Source: Rhizobium lentis
GTDB taxonomy: Bacteria > Pseudomonadota > Alphaproteobacteria > Rhizobiales > Rhizobiaceae
Reading direction: 5' to 3'
DNA length: 64,000 bases
Assembly: GCF_014200175.1 (NCBI RefSeq)
Contig: NZ_JACHBD010000011.1
Coordinates: 241,585 to 305,584, forward strand
Positions 35,481 through 44,636 of the stretch are shown here, in pieces (position 1 is the stretch's first letter; every line of letters begins with the position of its first letter). Made by a program: the position numbers and the translations under genes. The notes beneath the pieces are model-generated. The model saw only the letters and a program-made list of their open reading frames with translations, ran no database searches and was not told where the DNA came from.

Positions 35481-36386
35481 ATGTCGGATCACCCACCTGA
35501 GCTTGGATGGATGCGGCTGTTCGTCGAGGTTGCCCGGCTCGGGAGCTTTTCGGCGGCTGCAACGCTTCTGGGGCTGACCCAGCCGGCCGTCAGCTACCAG
35601 ATCCGCCGGCTGGAACAGCAGTTCGGCGTCAGTCTGCTGCGCCGCCAGCATCGCGGCGTCGAATTGACCGCGGAAGGCGAGCGGCTTCTCGAGATCGCGG
35701 CCAAGGCGGTCGGCGATATCGATGCGCTCGCCCGCAGTTTCCACGTCGAAGCCCAGAGGCCGGTCGTCAGGCTCAGAACCGACTATGCTTTTTCGGCGCT
35801 TTGGCTGATCCCCCGCATGGATGGCTTTCGACTGCTGCATCCGGAAACGGACATACAGATCGTCGCGACGCAGAGGCTTGCGGCCGGATTTCGCGACGAG
35901 GCCGATGTCGCGGTGGTGTTCGGGACGCGGGCGGAATTCGGTGCCGTGGGGACGCTTCTGCTGCCGGAAAGGGTCGTGCCCGTCTGCACGCGGGCATTCC
36001 TCGATCGCAACGGACCCTTCGACGATCCAGGACAATTGGCCGGAGCGAGGCTGATCCATCTCGACGCGCCGCTGCCATCTCCCTGGTTCGACTGGCGCAC
36101 ATATTTTGCCGAATTCGCCATCCTGCGCGACGCCCATGCCGGCCGCGGCGATATCAGCTTCAACACTTATTCCTTGGTCGTTCAGGCCGCGCTCAGCGAG
36201 CAGGGCGTGGCGCTCGGCTGGATGGGGCTCGTCGACACGCTCCTTTCGGCGGGCATGCTGCTGGAAGCCGGCCCGTCGCTGGAGGCGCGAGACCGCGGTT
36301 ACTGGCTGGTGCCTCCGCGATCTCCAAACGTCCACAGCGAGAGGCTCAGCACCTGGCTGTCGGATGAGGTGGAGAAGAATGATTAG
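35481..36386 (+). CDS. LysR-family choline-sulfate utilisation regulator
   Basis: LysR-type regulator of 301 aa, divergent from betC. The N-terminal winged helix (residues ~8-65) contains FVEVARLGSFSAAATLLGLTQPAVSYQIRRLEQQFGVSLL. The substrate-binding domain is of the GcvA-like type, with DVAVVFG and WMGLVDTLL. Divergent betC-LysR pairs of this kind define the choline-sulfate utilisation regulator family, which induces betC in response to choline sulfate or choline. Only AAAGG precedes the ATG. Confidence 0.88.
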   Translation: MSDHPPELGWMRLFVEVARLGSFSAAATLLGLTQPAVSYQIRRLEQQFGVSLLRRQHRGVELTAEGERLLEIAAKAVGDIDALARSFHVEAQRPVVRLRTDYAFSALWLIPRMDGFRLLHPETDIQIVATQRLAAGFRDEADVAVVFGTRAEFGAVGTLLLPERVVPVCTRAFLDRNGPFDDPGQLAGARLIHLDAPLPSPWFDWRTYFAEFAILRDAHAGRGDISFNTYSLVVQAALSEQGVALGWMGLVDTLLSAGMLLEAGPSLEARDRGYWLVPPRSPNVHSERLSTWLSDEVEKND

Positions 36387-36476
36387 CGCCGGTTGCATTC
36401 CTCCTCGGAAGAAGCCTTGTCATCGGCGATGGCGATCGACATTGTGGGGCGAATCCATTGCGAAGGCGGCTGAAGC

Positions 36477-36677
36477 ATGCGAACCATCGGATATGTCATC
36501 GGACTGCTCATGATCGTGTTCGGCTTGATCTGGATCGGGCAGGGAAGCGGCTACTTTTCCTATCCGGCGTCGAGTTTCATGATTGCCCAAAAGATCTGGA
36601 TGCTCTGGGGCGCCATGCTGGCGGCGGCGGGCATCGTCGTGATGGTCAGCATCTCGCGGCTTCGCCGCAGAGGATGA
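36477..36677 (+). CDS. Small two-helix membrane protein
   Basis: A 66-residue protein consisting almost entirely of two hydrophobic segments (about residues 4-25, GYVIGLLMIVFGLIWIGQG, and 40-58, MLWGAMLAAAGIVVMVSI), ending in the basic SRLRRRG, which predicts both termini inside. Similar small proteins are found singly in many rhizobial genomes without known function. It lies 62 bases upstream of the aldolase gene and may share its transcript. Confidence 0.6.
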   Translation: MRTIGYVIGLLMIVFGLIWIGQGSGYFSYPASSFMIAQKIWMLWGAMLAAAGIVVMVSISRLRRRG

Positions 36678-36739
36678 ATGGCTGCTGCCGTTTGGCGGCA
36701 ACCCGGCCGCTGACGGCCTGTCGAAATGAGGAGAATGAC

Positions 36740-37534
36740 ATGAGCGCAGCTGAAATCGACGATTTTGCCGACCGCATCAGGAAACATCAGGGCGGCATGA
36801 TCTCCGCCTGGGTCGGCATTCCCGACGCGATGCTCGTCAATCATCTGGCGCAGGAGGCGTTCGATGCCGTGGTGCTCGATATGCAGCATGGCATGTGGGA
36901 TATGCAGTCGGCGGCGAATGCCGTTGCTCAGGCGCGTCTTGCCGGCAAACCGGCCATCGCGCGCATTCCGGTCGGCGATTTCGCTTCCGCCTCGCGGCTG
37001 CTCGATGCCGGGGCCTCCGGCATCATTGCGCCGATGATCAATTCGGCCGAGGATGCGCGAGCCCTGGTCAGGACGACGAAATATCCGCCTCTCGGCGAGC
37101 GCAGCTGGGGACCGTCCCTGGCACTGAACCATAGCGGCCTGTCGGCCGACGCCTATCTGAAGACTGCCAACGACCTCACCGTCGCCATCGCCATGATCGA
37201 GACCCGCGCCGCGCTCGATGCGATCGACGGCATTCTTGGCGTGACCGGCGTCGACGGTATTTTCGTCGGCCCCGCCGACCTTTCGATCGCCCTGTCGAAC
37301 GGCGATCAGGTGGCGCCGAATGCGGCCGAGATCGACAGCGCCATGCAGCACGCGGTTGCGCGCTGCCGCGCCCACGGCAAATTCGCCTGCGCCTATGCCG
37401 GCGATGGCGAGCGGGCCGGCGAACTGCTGAAGTTCGGCTTTGATCTGGTGATCGCCGGCGCCGAGACCATACAACTGCGCGCCGGCGCCCGCCGCGCCAT
37501 CAATGCCGCCCGCCGGGTCGCTTCCGGCAGCTGA
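36740..37534 (+). CDS. HpcH/HpaI-family aldolase
   Basis: Class II pyruvate-type aldolase of 264 aa (4-hydroxy-2-oxoheptanedioate or 2-keto-3-deoxy-sugar-acid aldolase type). Motifs are WVGIPDAMLVNHLAQEAFDAVVLDMQHG (the DMQHG holds a conserved His), ARIPVGD, GASGIIAPMINSAEDA, MIETRAALDAIDGI (metal-ligand Glu) and GVDGIFVGPADLSI. It performs retro-aldol cleavage giving pyruvate and an aldehyde. GAGGAGAATGAC gives the start. The real substrate cannot be fixed from the sequence. It is convergent with the spermidine-synthase-like gene. Confidence 0.88.
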   Translation: MSAAEIDDFADRIRKHQGGMISAWVGIPDAMLVNHLAQEAFDAVVLDMQHGMWDMQSAANAVAQARLAGKPAIARIPVGDFASASRLLDAGASGIIAPMINSAEDARALVRTTKYPPLGERSWGPSLALNHSGLSADAYLKTANDLTVAIAMIETRAALDAIDGILGVTGVDGIFVGPADLSIALSNGDQVAPNAAEIDSAMQHAVARCRAHGKFACAYAGDGERAGELLKFGFDLVIAGAETIQLRAGARRAINAARRVASGS

Positions 37535-37540
37535 TCTTCG

Positions 37541-38218
37541 TCAACGAGTCGTTTTGACCGCAAGCCAGATCACGTGGCGGGCGCCGCGTTTGCGGCCGGC
37601 GCGAGTATTGATGACATCGACGGCAAAGCCGCTGTCCTTGAGGCGACGGGTGAAATTCGGGTCTGGACCGGATGACCAGACGGCGAGCACGCCGCCGGGG
37701 CGAAGCGCGTCGCTGGCGGCGCGCAGGCCGGCGAAATCGTAGAGCCGGTCGTTGGATTTGCGGGTCAGCCCGTCCGGGCCGTTGTCGACATCGAGCAGGA
37801 TCGCATCGTAGGCGCTCTTGCCGGCGCGGATCGCCTCGCCGACATCGCCCTGATGAATGCCGACGCGGGGATCGTCGAGGCAGCCCTTGAACACCTCGGC
37901 CATCGGCCCGCGCGCCCAGGCGACGACAGCCGGCACCAGTTCGGCGACCGTGATGCCGGCATCATCGGGAACGACGGCAAGCGCGGCGCGCAGGGTGAAA
38001 CCCATGCCGAGCCCGCCGATCAGCACCCTCGGCTTCGGATGCGTCTTGATCCGCTCCCAGGACAGAGTGGCGAGAGCTTCTTCCGAGCCGCTGAGACGGC
38101 TGTTCATCAGCTCGTTGGCGCCGAGCATGATCGAGAATTCGCCGCCGCGCTGCTTCAGCCTGAGTTCGCCTCCTTCGCCGGGGATGGTCGCGGAATCGAC
38201 TTGGATCCAGGGAAGCAT
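37541..38218 (-). CDS. Spermidine-synthase-like / SAM-dependent methyltransferase-fold protein
   Basis: A 225-residue protein with the polyamine-synthase Rossmann fold: LIGGLGMGFTLRAALAVV (nucleotide-binding glycine motif, near residue 67), TVAELVPAVVAWARG, ILLDVDNGPDG and LRPGGVLAVWSSG. It lacks the N-terminal beta-sheet domain length and the typical polyamine-site signature, so it is called spermidine-synthase-like rather than SpeE. It stands alone between two unrelated operons, six bases from the convergent aldolase stop. Confidence 0.75.
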   Translation of the reverse strand: MLPWIQVDSATIPGEGGELRLKQRGGEFSIMLGANELMNSRLSGSEEALATLSWERIKTHPKPRVLIGGLGMGFTLRAALAVVPDDAGITVAELVPAVVAWARGPMAEVFKGCLDDPRVGIHQGDVGEAIRAGKSAYDAILLDVDNGPDGLTRKSNDRLYDFAGLRAASDALRPGGVLAVWSSGPDPNFTRRLKDSGFAVDVINTRAGRKRGARHVIWLAVKTTR

Positions 38219-38287
38219 GACAGTTTCGCCTCATATGAAGAAAGGCTCCCCTAGCACAGGCAGACGAGCGAAACCAGCAAACGGGCG

Positions 38288-39187
38288 TCAGATCACCCGC
38301 ATGAAATGACCAGGCTCTACTTCGACGACATCGTCCTGCGGGGCGGCCGAACGGCGGCGGATTTCCTCGACCTCGTCGGGCCTCAGCCGCGCCTTCGGAT
38401 CTTCGAAGCGGACGCCGGGATCGGGCACGGCCGAGAGCAGCAGCCTGGTATAGGGATGCAGCGGATTGTCGATCACCCGGGCAGTGCTGCCCCATTCGAC
38501 GATCTGGCCGGCATACATCACGGCGATGTCTTCCGCGACATAACGGGCGGTGGCGATGTCATGGGTGATGTAGAGCAGGCCGAGATTCATCTCCCGCTTC
38601 ATTTCGTTCAGCAGGTTGAGCACGCCGAGGCGCACCGAGACGTCGAGCATCGACGTCGGCTCGTCGGCAACGATCACTTCCGGCTTGACGGCAAGCGCGC
38701 GGGCGATGTTGACGCGCTGGCGCTGGCCACCGGAGAGCTCATGCGGATATCTCGGCGCGACGAGATCGGGATCGAGCCTGACGCGCTCCAGCAGTTCGCG
38801 GATCGTCGCGTCGATTTCAGTCCACTTAATATCGGGGCGATGCAGCTTCAGCGGCCGTCGAAGATGGTGAGCGATGGTATGGGCGGGGTTCAGCGAGGCG
38901 AACGGATCCTGGAAAATCATCTGCACCGAGCGGCGGTAGCGGGCGATTTCGGCGGCATTCGCCGTCTCGACCGGCCGGCCCTTGTAGAGGATGCGGCCCG
39001 ATGTCGGCAAATGTTCGCGCATCGCCATGCGGGCGCAGGTGGTCTTGCCGCTGCCGGATTCGCCGACGAGAGCCAGTGCGCGGCCGGCGCGCAGCGAAAA
39101 AGCGATTGAGCGGGCAGCATGAACGGCGGACGCGCCGTGGCCGAAGGTCTTGGTCACCGTGTCGAGCGCAAGGATGGCCTCGGTCAT
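38288..39187 (-). CDS. Peptide/oligosaccharide-type ABC transporter ATP-binding protein (OppF/DppF-like)
   Basis: ATPase of 299 aa with Walker A GESGSGKTT, signature ELSGGQRQRVNIARALA, Walker B VIVADEPTSMLDVS and the C-terminal oligopeptide-transporter extension that begins around HPYTRLLLSAVPDPG. It is the last gene of the importer operon; its ATG overlaps the stop of the OppD-like gene (ATGA). It pairs with the OppD-like ATPase on the two permeases upstream. Confidence 0.9.
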   Translation of the reverse strand: MTEAILALDTVTKTFGHGASAVHAARSIAFSLRAGRALALVGESGSGKTTCARMAMREHLPTSGRILYKGRPVETANAAEIARYRRSVQMIFQDPFASLNPAHTIAHHLRRPLKLHRPDIKWTEIDATIRELLERVRLDPDLVAPRYPHELSGGQRQRVNIARALAVKPEVIVADEPTSMLDVSVRLGVLNLLNEMKREMNLGLLYITHDIATARYVAEDIAVMYAGQIVEWGSTARVIDNPLHPYTRLLLSAVPDPGVRFEDPKARLRPDEVEEIRRRSAAPQDDVVEVEPGHFMRVI

Positions 39188-39987
39188 AGCAGCACGCCTC
39201 CATGAAGCGAGGGGAAGGAGGCCCAGAGCTTCTTCGTATAGTCGTGCGCCGGCGTCCGGTAGATCGCCTCGGCGTTGTTCTGCTCCACCAGCCTGCCGGA
39301 CAGCATGATCCCGATGCGATCGCAGAACTGCGCCATCAGCCCGAGATCATGGGTGATGAACAGCACGGAGAAGCCGAAGCGGCGGCGCAGCTCGTTGATC
39401 CGCTGCAGGATTTCGCGTTGGACGACGACGTCGAGTGCGGTCGTCGGCTCGTCCATGACGACGAGCTTCGGATCGAGCGCCATGCAGATGGCGATGACGA
39501 TGCGCTGGCGCATGCCGCCGGAAAACTGATGCGGATAGTCGCGCATGCGATCCGGGGAGATATCGACAAGCGTCAGCATCTCGGCGGTCCGCTCGCGGGC
39601 TTGCGCGCGGCTCATGCCCTTATGGGTGCGCAGCAGGTCGTAGAATTGCGCCTCGATGCGCAGCACCGGGTTCAACGAATTCATTGCGCTCTGGAAGACC
39701 ATGGCGACCTCGCGCCAGCGGAAGGCGGCAAGCGCCCGCTGGTCGAGATCGAGTACGTCGCGGCCGTCAAGCAGGATGCGGCTCTCCTTGCGGATCAGCG
39801 CCGGCGGCTTGTGCAGGCGGCTGATGGCGAAGGCGATGGTGCTCTTGCCGCAGCCGGATTCGCCGGCAAGGCCGAAGACCTCGCCGGGTGCGACGTCGAA
39901 ATTGACGTCGTCGACGGCACGGAAATCCTTCTCTTCGCCGATATAGTCGATGGTGAGGTTTCTCACCGAAAGCAGCGGTTGCGTCAC
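39184..39987 (-). CDS. Peptide/oligosaccharide-type ABC transporter ATP-binding protein (OppD/DppD-like)
   Basis: ATPase of 267 aa with Walker A GESGCGKST, signature QFSGGMRQRIVIAICMA, Walker B LVVMDEPTTALDVV and the ITHDLGLMAQ switch region. The start is a GTG at 39987 that overlaps the permease stop (GTGA) and follows GGGGAGGG. A longer frame upstream reads through the permease gene and is rejected. Length and motifs fit OppD/DppD. Confidence 0.9.
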   Translation of the reverse strand: MTQPLLSVRNLTIDYIGEEKDFRAVDDVNFDVAPGEVFGLAGESGCGKSTIAFAISRLHKPPALIRKESRILLDGRDVLDLDQRALAAFRWREVAMVFQSAMNSLNPVLRIEAQFYDLLRTHKGMSRAQARERTAEMLTLVDISPDRMRDYPHQFSGGMRQRIVIAICMALDPKLVVMDEPTTALDVVVQREILQRINELRRRFGFSVLFITHDLGLMAQFCDRIGIMLSGRLVEQNNAEAIYRTPAHDYTKKLWASFPSLHGGVLL

Positions 39988-40862
39988 AGGCGACCCTCCC
40001 CGGAGCGGACGAGCAGCGACCAGCGCTTCAGATGATTGCCGGTGCGCAGTCGCGGATTGGCGATCTCGTCGACGGCGAAATTCAGGAGCGACATGCCGAT
40101 GCCGAGGAAGGCGAGCGCGAAGCAGGGAGTGAGAATATCCCACCAGGCGCCGACCGAAAGCGCCGAGGCCTTCTGCGCGTTGTAGAGCATGGTGCCCCAG
40201 GAGATCGCCCGGGGGTCGCCGAGGCCGAGGAATTCCAGCGTCGCCTCGGTGATGATCGCGAAGATGACGCTGCCAATGAAATTGATGCCGACGATGGAGA
40301 TCACATTGGGGAAGATCTCGAAGGTCATGATCCGCCATTGCGGCTCGCCCATCATCTCGGCCGATTTGACGAAATCTTTCTGCTTGACCGAGAGCGTCTC
40401 GGCGCGGGTGACGCGGGCGCCCCATGCCCAGGAGGTGGCGCCGAGTATCAGGGCGATGACGAGCGGGCTTGCCTGGCCGATGAAGGCGGCGAGCACCAGC
40501 AGCAGCGGCAGGTTGGGAACGACCAGCACCATATTGGTGAAGAAGCTGATGACCTCGTCGGTCTTGCCGCCGCGATAGCCGGAGATGATGCCGAGCGCGG
40601 TGCCGGCGAGCGTGATCAGCAGGCCTGCGCCGAAGCCGACGGCCAGCGAAGTGCGGGCGCCGTAGATCAGCCGGGCGAAGACGTCCTGGCCGATGCGGGT
40701 GGTGCCGAGAATATGGTCGAGCGACGGCGGCTGATGCGGCCGCCCGGTGCGGGCGGCGGGGTCGTATTGGGTCAGCAGCGGCGCTGCGATCGCGACGATG
40801 ACAATGAAAGCGATGATGACGAGGCCGGTGAGCGCCTTGCGGTTTCGAAGCAGGATCTTCAT
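39984..40862 (-). CDS. Peptide/oligosaccharide-type ABC transporter permease (OppC/DppC-like)
   Basis: Inner-membrane permease, 292 aa, with the N-terminal OppC segment before the first helix, the HILGTTRIGQDVFARLIYGARTSLAVG region and the EAA-type loop around RAETLSVKQKDFVKSAEMMG. About six membrane spans. It begins one base after the stop of the OppB-like gene and ends in a GTGA overlap with the OppD-like gene. Confidence 0.9.
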   Translation of the reverse strand: MKILLRNRKALTGLVIIAFIVIVAIAAPLLTQYDPAARTGRPHQPPSLDHILGTTRIGQDVFARLIYGARTSLAVGFGAGLLITLAGTALGIISGYRGGKTDEVISFFTNMVLVVPNLPLLLVLAAFIGQASPLVIALILGATSWAWGARVTRAETLSVKQKDFVKSAEMMGEPQWRIMTFEIFPNVISIVGINFIGSVIFAIITEATLEFLGLGDPRAISWGTMLYNAQKASALSVGAWWDILTPCFALAFLGIGMSLLNFAVDEIANPRLRTGNHLKRWSLLVRSGEGRL

Positions 40863-40863
40863 C

Positions 40864-41841
40864 TCACGCCCCCTTCAGCCGCGGGTCGAGCATGACATAG
40901 CTGACGTCGACGATGAAATTGGCGATCAGCATGGTCGCGGTCATGATCAGTAGCTGGCCCTGGATGACCGGATAGTCGCGGGCGAGGATCGCCTGGTAGA
41001 GAATGTTGCCGAGGCCGGGATAGTTGTAGACGACCTCGGTCACCAGCGAGCCGCCGAGAATGGTGCCAATGGCGATGGCAAGGCTGGAGACGGCCGGCAG
41101 CAGAGCGTTGCGCGCCGCATACCAGAGCATCACATGTCGGTCGGACAGACCCTTGGCGCGGGCCATGACGATATAGTCCTCGCCGAGCAGGTAGATCATG
41201 TTGTTGCGCATGGTGACGGTAAAGCCGCCGATCAGCACGGTGCAGAGGGTGACCATCGGCAGGATGCCGTGATAGGCGACGCTGCCGAGATATTGCAGGC
41301 TGAAGGCCGGATCGAGCGAGGGATCGGCGGCATAGCCGTTCGGGAACCAGCCGAGGGTGAAGCCGAAGATGAAGAGCACGATCAGCGAGGTGACGACGGC
41401 GGGCACCGAGGTGGCGAAGATCGCGCCGACGGAAACGACGACATCGAACCTGCTGCCGCGGCGCCAGGCGGCCAGGATGCCGAGCAAGGTGCCGAGCGCG
41501 AAGCTGATGATTGTCGCGGTTCCCATCAGGCCGACCGTCCAGACGAGCGCATGGCCGAGCACCGAGGTGACCGGCAGCGGGAAATATTTGATCGAGCGGC
41601 CGAGATCGCCGGTAAAGATGCTGCCGAGATAGGTGAGATATTGCTGCCAGAGCGGCCCGTCGACGAAGCCGAAGGTCAGCTTCAGCGCCTGCAGGCTTTC
41701 CGGCGGCAATTCGGTGCCGGCGCTCGAAAACATGATCTGCACGGGATCGCCCGGCATCAGGCGCGGCAGGAAGAAATTGATCGTCGCTGCTGCGATGAAG
41801 GCTGCCATGTAGAAGACGAGGCGGCGAAGCAGGAAAGCCAT
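40864..41841 (-). CDS. Peptide/oligosaccharide-type ABC transporter permease (OppB/DppB-like)
   Basis: Permease of 325 aa. The N-terminal FLLRRLVFYMAAFIAAATINFFLPRLMPGDP is the OppB family opening; later come the cytoplasmic loop VMARAKGLSDRHVMLWYAARNALLP and GSLVTEVVYNYPGLGNILYQAI. It is separated from the binding-protein gene upstream by 57 bases that include a stable stem. Confidence 0.9.
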   Translation of the reverse strand: MAFLLRRLVFYMAAFIAAATINFFLPRLMPGDPVQIMFSSAGTELPPESLQALKLTFGFVDGPLWQQYLTYLGSIFTGDLGRSIKYFPLPVTSVLGHALVWTVGLMGTATIISFALGTLLGILAAWRRGSRFDVVVSVGAIFATSVPAVVTSLIVLFIFGFTLGWFPNGYAADPSLDPAFSLQYLGSVAYHGILPMVTLCTVLIGGFTVTMRNNMIYLLGEDYIVMARAKGLSDRHVMLWYAARNALLPAVSSLAIAIGTILGGSLVTEVVYNYPGLGNILYQAILARDYPVIQGQLLIMTATMLIANFIVDVSYVMLDPRLKGA

Positions 41842-41858
41842 GAGGACTCCGTCGTGAC

Positions 41859-41885
41859 GGGAGCGGCGTTGAAATCACCGCTCCC
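41859..41885 (-). other. Stem between binding-protein and permease genes
   Basis: GGGAGCGG pairs perfectly with CCGCTCCC across an 11-base loop, in the short gap after the binding-protein gene. Stems at this point commonly stabilise the upstream message and reduce permease expression. Confidence 0.45.
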
Positions 41886-41898
41886 GGGATCAATGCCT

Positions 41899-43545
41899 TT
41901 ACTTGGCCGGCTCGAGCGCGAGCAGGTTCAAGAGGCGTGCCGGATTGGTCCGCGAGATCGACGGATTGACGAAGGGGTTTTCCTTGGTCGACCAGCCGGT
42001 GAAGCGCTTGGTGTTGTATTGATACCAGTTCGGGTTGTTGAACACCGGAATCATCGGCATGTTTTCGGCGACGATGCGCTGTGCCTTGTTCATCGTTTCC
42101 TTCTGCTTGGCGAGATCCGCGGTATGGGTGAACTCGGTGACGAGCTTCTCGACATCGGGATTGAACCAGCGCTGCGCGGTAAAGCGCGTCTTGCCCTTGT
42201 CCGAAGCGCTGAAGGCGCGCTTGTAGGGGTAGTAGGGCGAGGCCGATGCCGGCAGGCTGTTGATCGCCGCATCGAAGCTGCCGTTGATGAGATTGCCGGT
42301 CCAGACTGCTTCTTCGGGCGTTTCGATCTTGGCGTCGAGGCCGATCGCCTGCATGCCTTCGACAGCGATGTTGACGGTGTCGACCCAGTCGGTCCAGGAG
42401 TTCGGGACAATGATCGAGAAGGAGATCTTGCTGCCGTCGGGATTGTCGCGGAAGCCGTCGCCGTCCTTGTCCTTGTAGCCGGCCTCGTCGAGCAGCGCCT
42501 TGGCGGCGTCGGCGTCATAGGTAGCGAACTTGCCGAAGTCGGCCTTGACGGACGGATCCGCCCAGCTCTTGTAAAGCTCGCCCATCAGGCCGGGATCTTC
42601 GTTCAGCGTCGGATAGCCATAGCCGGCGACGTCGATCATCGTCTTGCGGTCGAGCGCCATCGACACGGCACGCCGGAATTTCAGGTCGTTGAAGGCCTTC
42701 TTGTTGTTCTCGTTCGCTGTTTCCAAATTGAACAGGAAGGCGACCATGCTGCTCGGCGAATACCAATAGTGGAAATGTTCCGGATCCTTCGAAACATAGA
42801 CATTGTCGATATCGGGAATGAACGAGACACCCCAGTCGAGCGTGCCGTCGGCCGTTGCCGTCAGGATCTGGTTGTTGTCGGCAAGCTGCGGGAAGCGCAT
42901 GCAATCGACCTTTAGATGCGCATTGTCCCAGTAGTTCGGATTGCGGCACTGGTCGTAGGTCTGGCCGGTGAAGCGCGGCACTTCGGTCAACGGACCGCTG
43001 CCGACCGGGTTTTCGTTGGCGAAGGTGACCGGGTCGGCGACGTCCTTCCAGGCATGTTCGGGAACGATCGGCAGCTGCGAGATCTGTTCGGCGGCGAGTG
43101 AACTCGGATTGGCGAGCGTGAAGCGCACGGTCTGGGTGTCGACGGCCTGGACGTCGGTGACGAACGTCCAAATGCTGACGAAGTCGAGCGCAGGGAATTT
43201 CTTCAGGTAATCATAGGTGAACTTGACGTCGGCTGAGGTCAGCGGCTTGCCGTCCGACCATTTCAGGTCGGGGCGCAGCTTGAACTCAATGCTCTTCAGG
43301 TCGTCGGACAGCTTGAAGCTTTCGGCCAGACGATAGACCGGCTTGTTGCTGTCGAAGCGGTTGAAAATAACAAGCGGCTCATAGATGAAATCGAGCGTCG
43401 ACTGGCGCGCTGATGTCTGGTTGAACGGGTTGAAGTTGCGAACCCAAGTCGTCGCCGGCTCGATATTCACTGTGAGGACCGTTTGCGCCACGGCAGAGCC
43501 CGAAAGCAGTGTCAGAGCAGCGGCTGCGAGAAGATATTTTTTCAT
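41899..43545 (-). CDS. Peptide/oligosaccharide-type ABC transporter substrate-binding protein
   Basis: Periplasmic binding protein of the DppA/OppA (SBP_bac_5) family, 548 aa. Signal peptide MKKYLLAAAALTLLSGSAVAQ, then TVLTVNIEPATTWVRNFNPFN. Typical blocks are YEPLVIFNRFDSNKPVYRLAESF, FKLRPDLKWSDGKPLTSADVKFTYDYL and RRAVSMALDR. Although the family is named for peptides, many members bind sugars, including chito-oligosaccharides and cellobiose. The adjoining NagZ-like glycosidase points to an amino-sugar-containing ligand; this is inference from context. Confidence 0.9.
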   Translation of the reverse strand: MKKYLLAAAALTLLSGSAVAQTVLTVNIEPATTWVRNFNPFNQTSARQSTLDFIYEPLVIFNRFDSNKPVYRLAESFKLSDDLKSIEFKLRPDLKWSDGKPLTSADVKFTYDYLKKFPALDFVSIWTFVTDVQAVDTQTVRFTLANPSSLAAEQISQLPIVPEHAWKDVADPVTFANENPVGSGPLTEVPRFTGQTYDQCRNPNYWDNAHLKVDCMRFPQLADNNQILTATADGTLDWGVSFIPDIDNVYVSKDPEHFHYWYSPSSMVAFLFNLETANENNKKAFNDLKFRRAVSMALDRKTMIDVAGYGYPTLNEDPGLMGELYKSWADPSVKADFGKFATYDADAAKALLDEAGYKDKDGDGFRDNPDGSKISFSIIVPNSWTDWVDTVNIAVEGMQAIGLDAKIETPEEAVWTGNLINGSFDAAINSLPASASPYYPYKRAFSASDKGKTRFTAQRWFNPDVEKLVTEFTHTADLAKQKETMNKAQRIVAENMPMIPVFNNPNWYQYNTKRFTGWSTKENPFVNPSISRTNPARLLNLLALEPAK

Positions 43546-43589
43546 GTTCTATTCCCCTTTTTCTTATGCGGTGAGAGATGGCGCGCCGG

Positions 43590-44612
43590 TCAGGAGACCG
43601 AGGCGCTGGCAAACATGTCTTCGACTTGCCTGTGGGCGGCGCGGACATCGACCTTGAGATTGCCGAGGCGGGCCTTGCCGGCGGCGATGCGCTTAAGCGC
43701 GGCATCCGTCAGCGGCCGCGCGGCTCTGGCAGCGGCTTCGGTTTCCCTGACGTCGCCATGGCTGTGCAGTGCAATGTCAAAGCCGGCATCGAGCACTTGG
43801 CTCACGCGCTCCGGCAGCGTGCCCGAGAGCGATTCCATGAAGATGCAATCGGAGATCAGCATGCCGTCATAGCCAAGGTCGTTACGGATGACGTCGTGCA
43901 TGATTGGCGAGACGGAGGCCGGCAATTCCCCATCGTAGGCGGAGTAGACGACATGGGCGACCATCGCCCAAGGCGTGTCCTTCAGGGCGACGAAGGGCTT
44001 GAAATCGGTGGCGATGAGCGTCTCGCGGCTGGCGTCGACGACCGGACGCTCCTTGTGCGAGTCGAGCGTCGCGCGGCCATGGCCGGGAATGTGCTTCATC
44101 ACAGGCATGTTGCCGGTCTCGAGCAGGCCGTCGACCACCTCGCGGCCGAGGGCGGCGATGACATCGGGATCCGGGCCGAAGGAGCGGGCGCCGATCACCG
44201 CGCTCGTCGTCTCGAAGACGAGGTCGAGAACGGGCGAGCAGCCGCTGGAAAGGCCAAGTTCCGTCATCATCGCCCCCATGGCCTGGGAGGAAAGGCGCAG
44301 GGCTCGTTTGCCGAGCTCGAAATCGCGGCGCGCCAGTTCGGCAAACTGGCCGAAGCTGCGGAAGAGCGGCCAGGGGCCGGCATCGAGATGCTGGACGCGG
44401 CCGCCCTCCTGGTCGGTGAAGACGGGGGCGTCGTCTCGGCCTACGGCTTCGCGAAAGCGTTCGATCAGCCGCTTGGTCTGCGCCGGCTCGCGCTGATTGC
44501 GCCGGCCGACGAAGAGGCCGAGCGGATTGGTCTCGCGAAAGAGCGCAAATCCATCATCCGAAAGAACCGGATTAGGAAGGCCGACAAAAAGGGCGAGCGG
44601 GGTCGAGGACAA
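43590..44612 (-). CDS. Glycoside hydrolase family 3 beta-N-acetylhexosaminidase (NagZ-like)
   Basis: GH3 enzyme of 340 aa. The NagZ hallmarks are VFTDQEGGRVQHL near residue 64, MKHIPGHGRATLDSH (the flexible loop with the His used as acid/base together with Asp, about residues 170-184) and the nucleophile Asp in YDGMLISDCIFMESL (about residue 257). No signal peptide is seen, so it is cytoplasmic. It should release N-acetylglucosamine from imported chito-oligosaccharide or muropeptide fragments. The start codon is TTG with GGAG eight bases upstream. It is second in the operon, between the GNAT gene and the binding-protein gene. Confidence 0.88.
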   Translation of the reverse strand: MSSTPLALFVGLPNPVLSDDGFALFRETNPLGLFVGRRNQREPAQTKRLIERFREAVGRDDAPVFTDQEGGRVQHLDAGPWPLFRSFGQFAELARRDFELGKRALRLSSQAMGAMMTELGLSSGCSPVLDLVFETTSAVIGARSFGPDPDVIAALGREVVDGLLETGNMPVMKHIPGHGRATLDSHKERPVVDASRETLIATDFKPFVALKDTPWAMVAHVVYSAYDGELPASVSPIMHDVIRNDLGYDGMLISDCIFMESLSGTLPERVSQVLDAGFDIALHSHGDVRETEAAARAARPLTDAALKRIAAGKARLGNLKVDVRAAHRQVEDMFASASVS

Positions 44613-44636
44613 GTCTAGTACTCCGGTATCAGATGG

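Noticed and set aside
39988..40425. Longer N-terminus for the OppD-like ATPase
   Set aside because: The extension is a shadow of the OppC-like permease gene; the GTG at 39987 has a ribosome site and overlaps the permease stop as GTGA.
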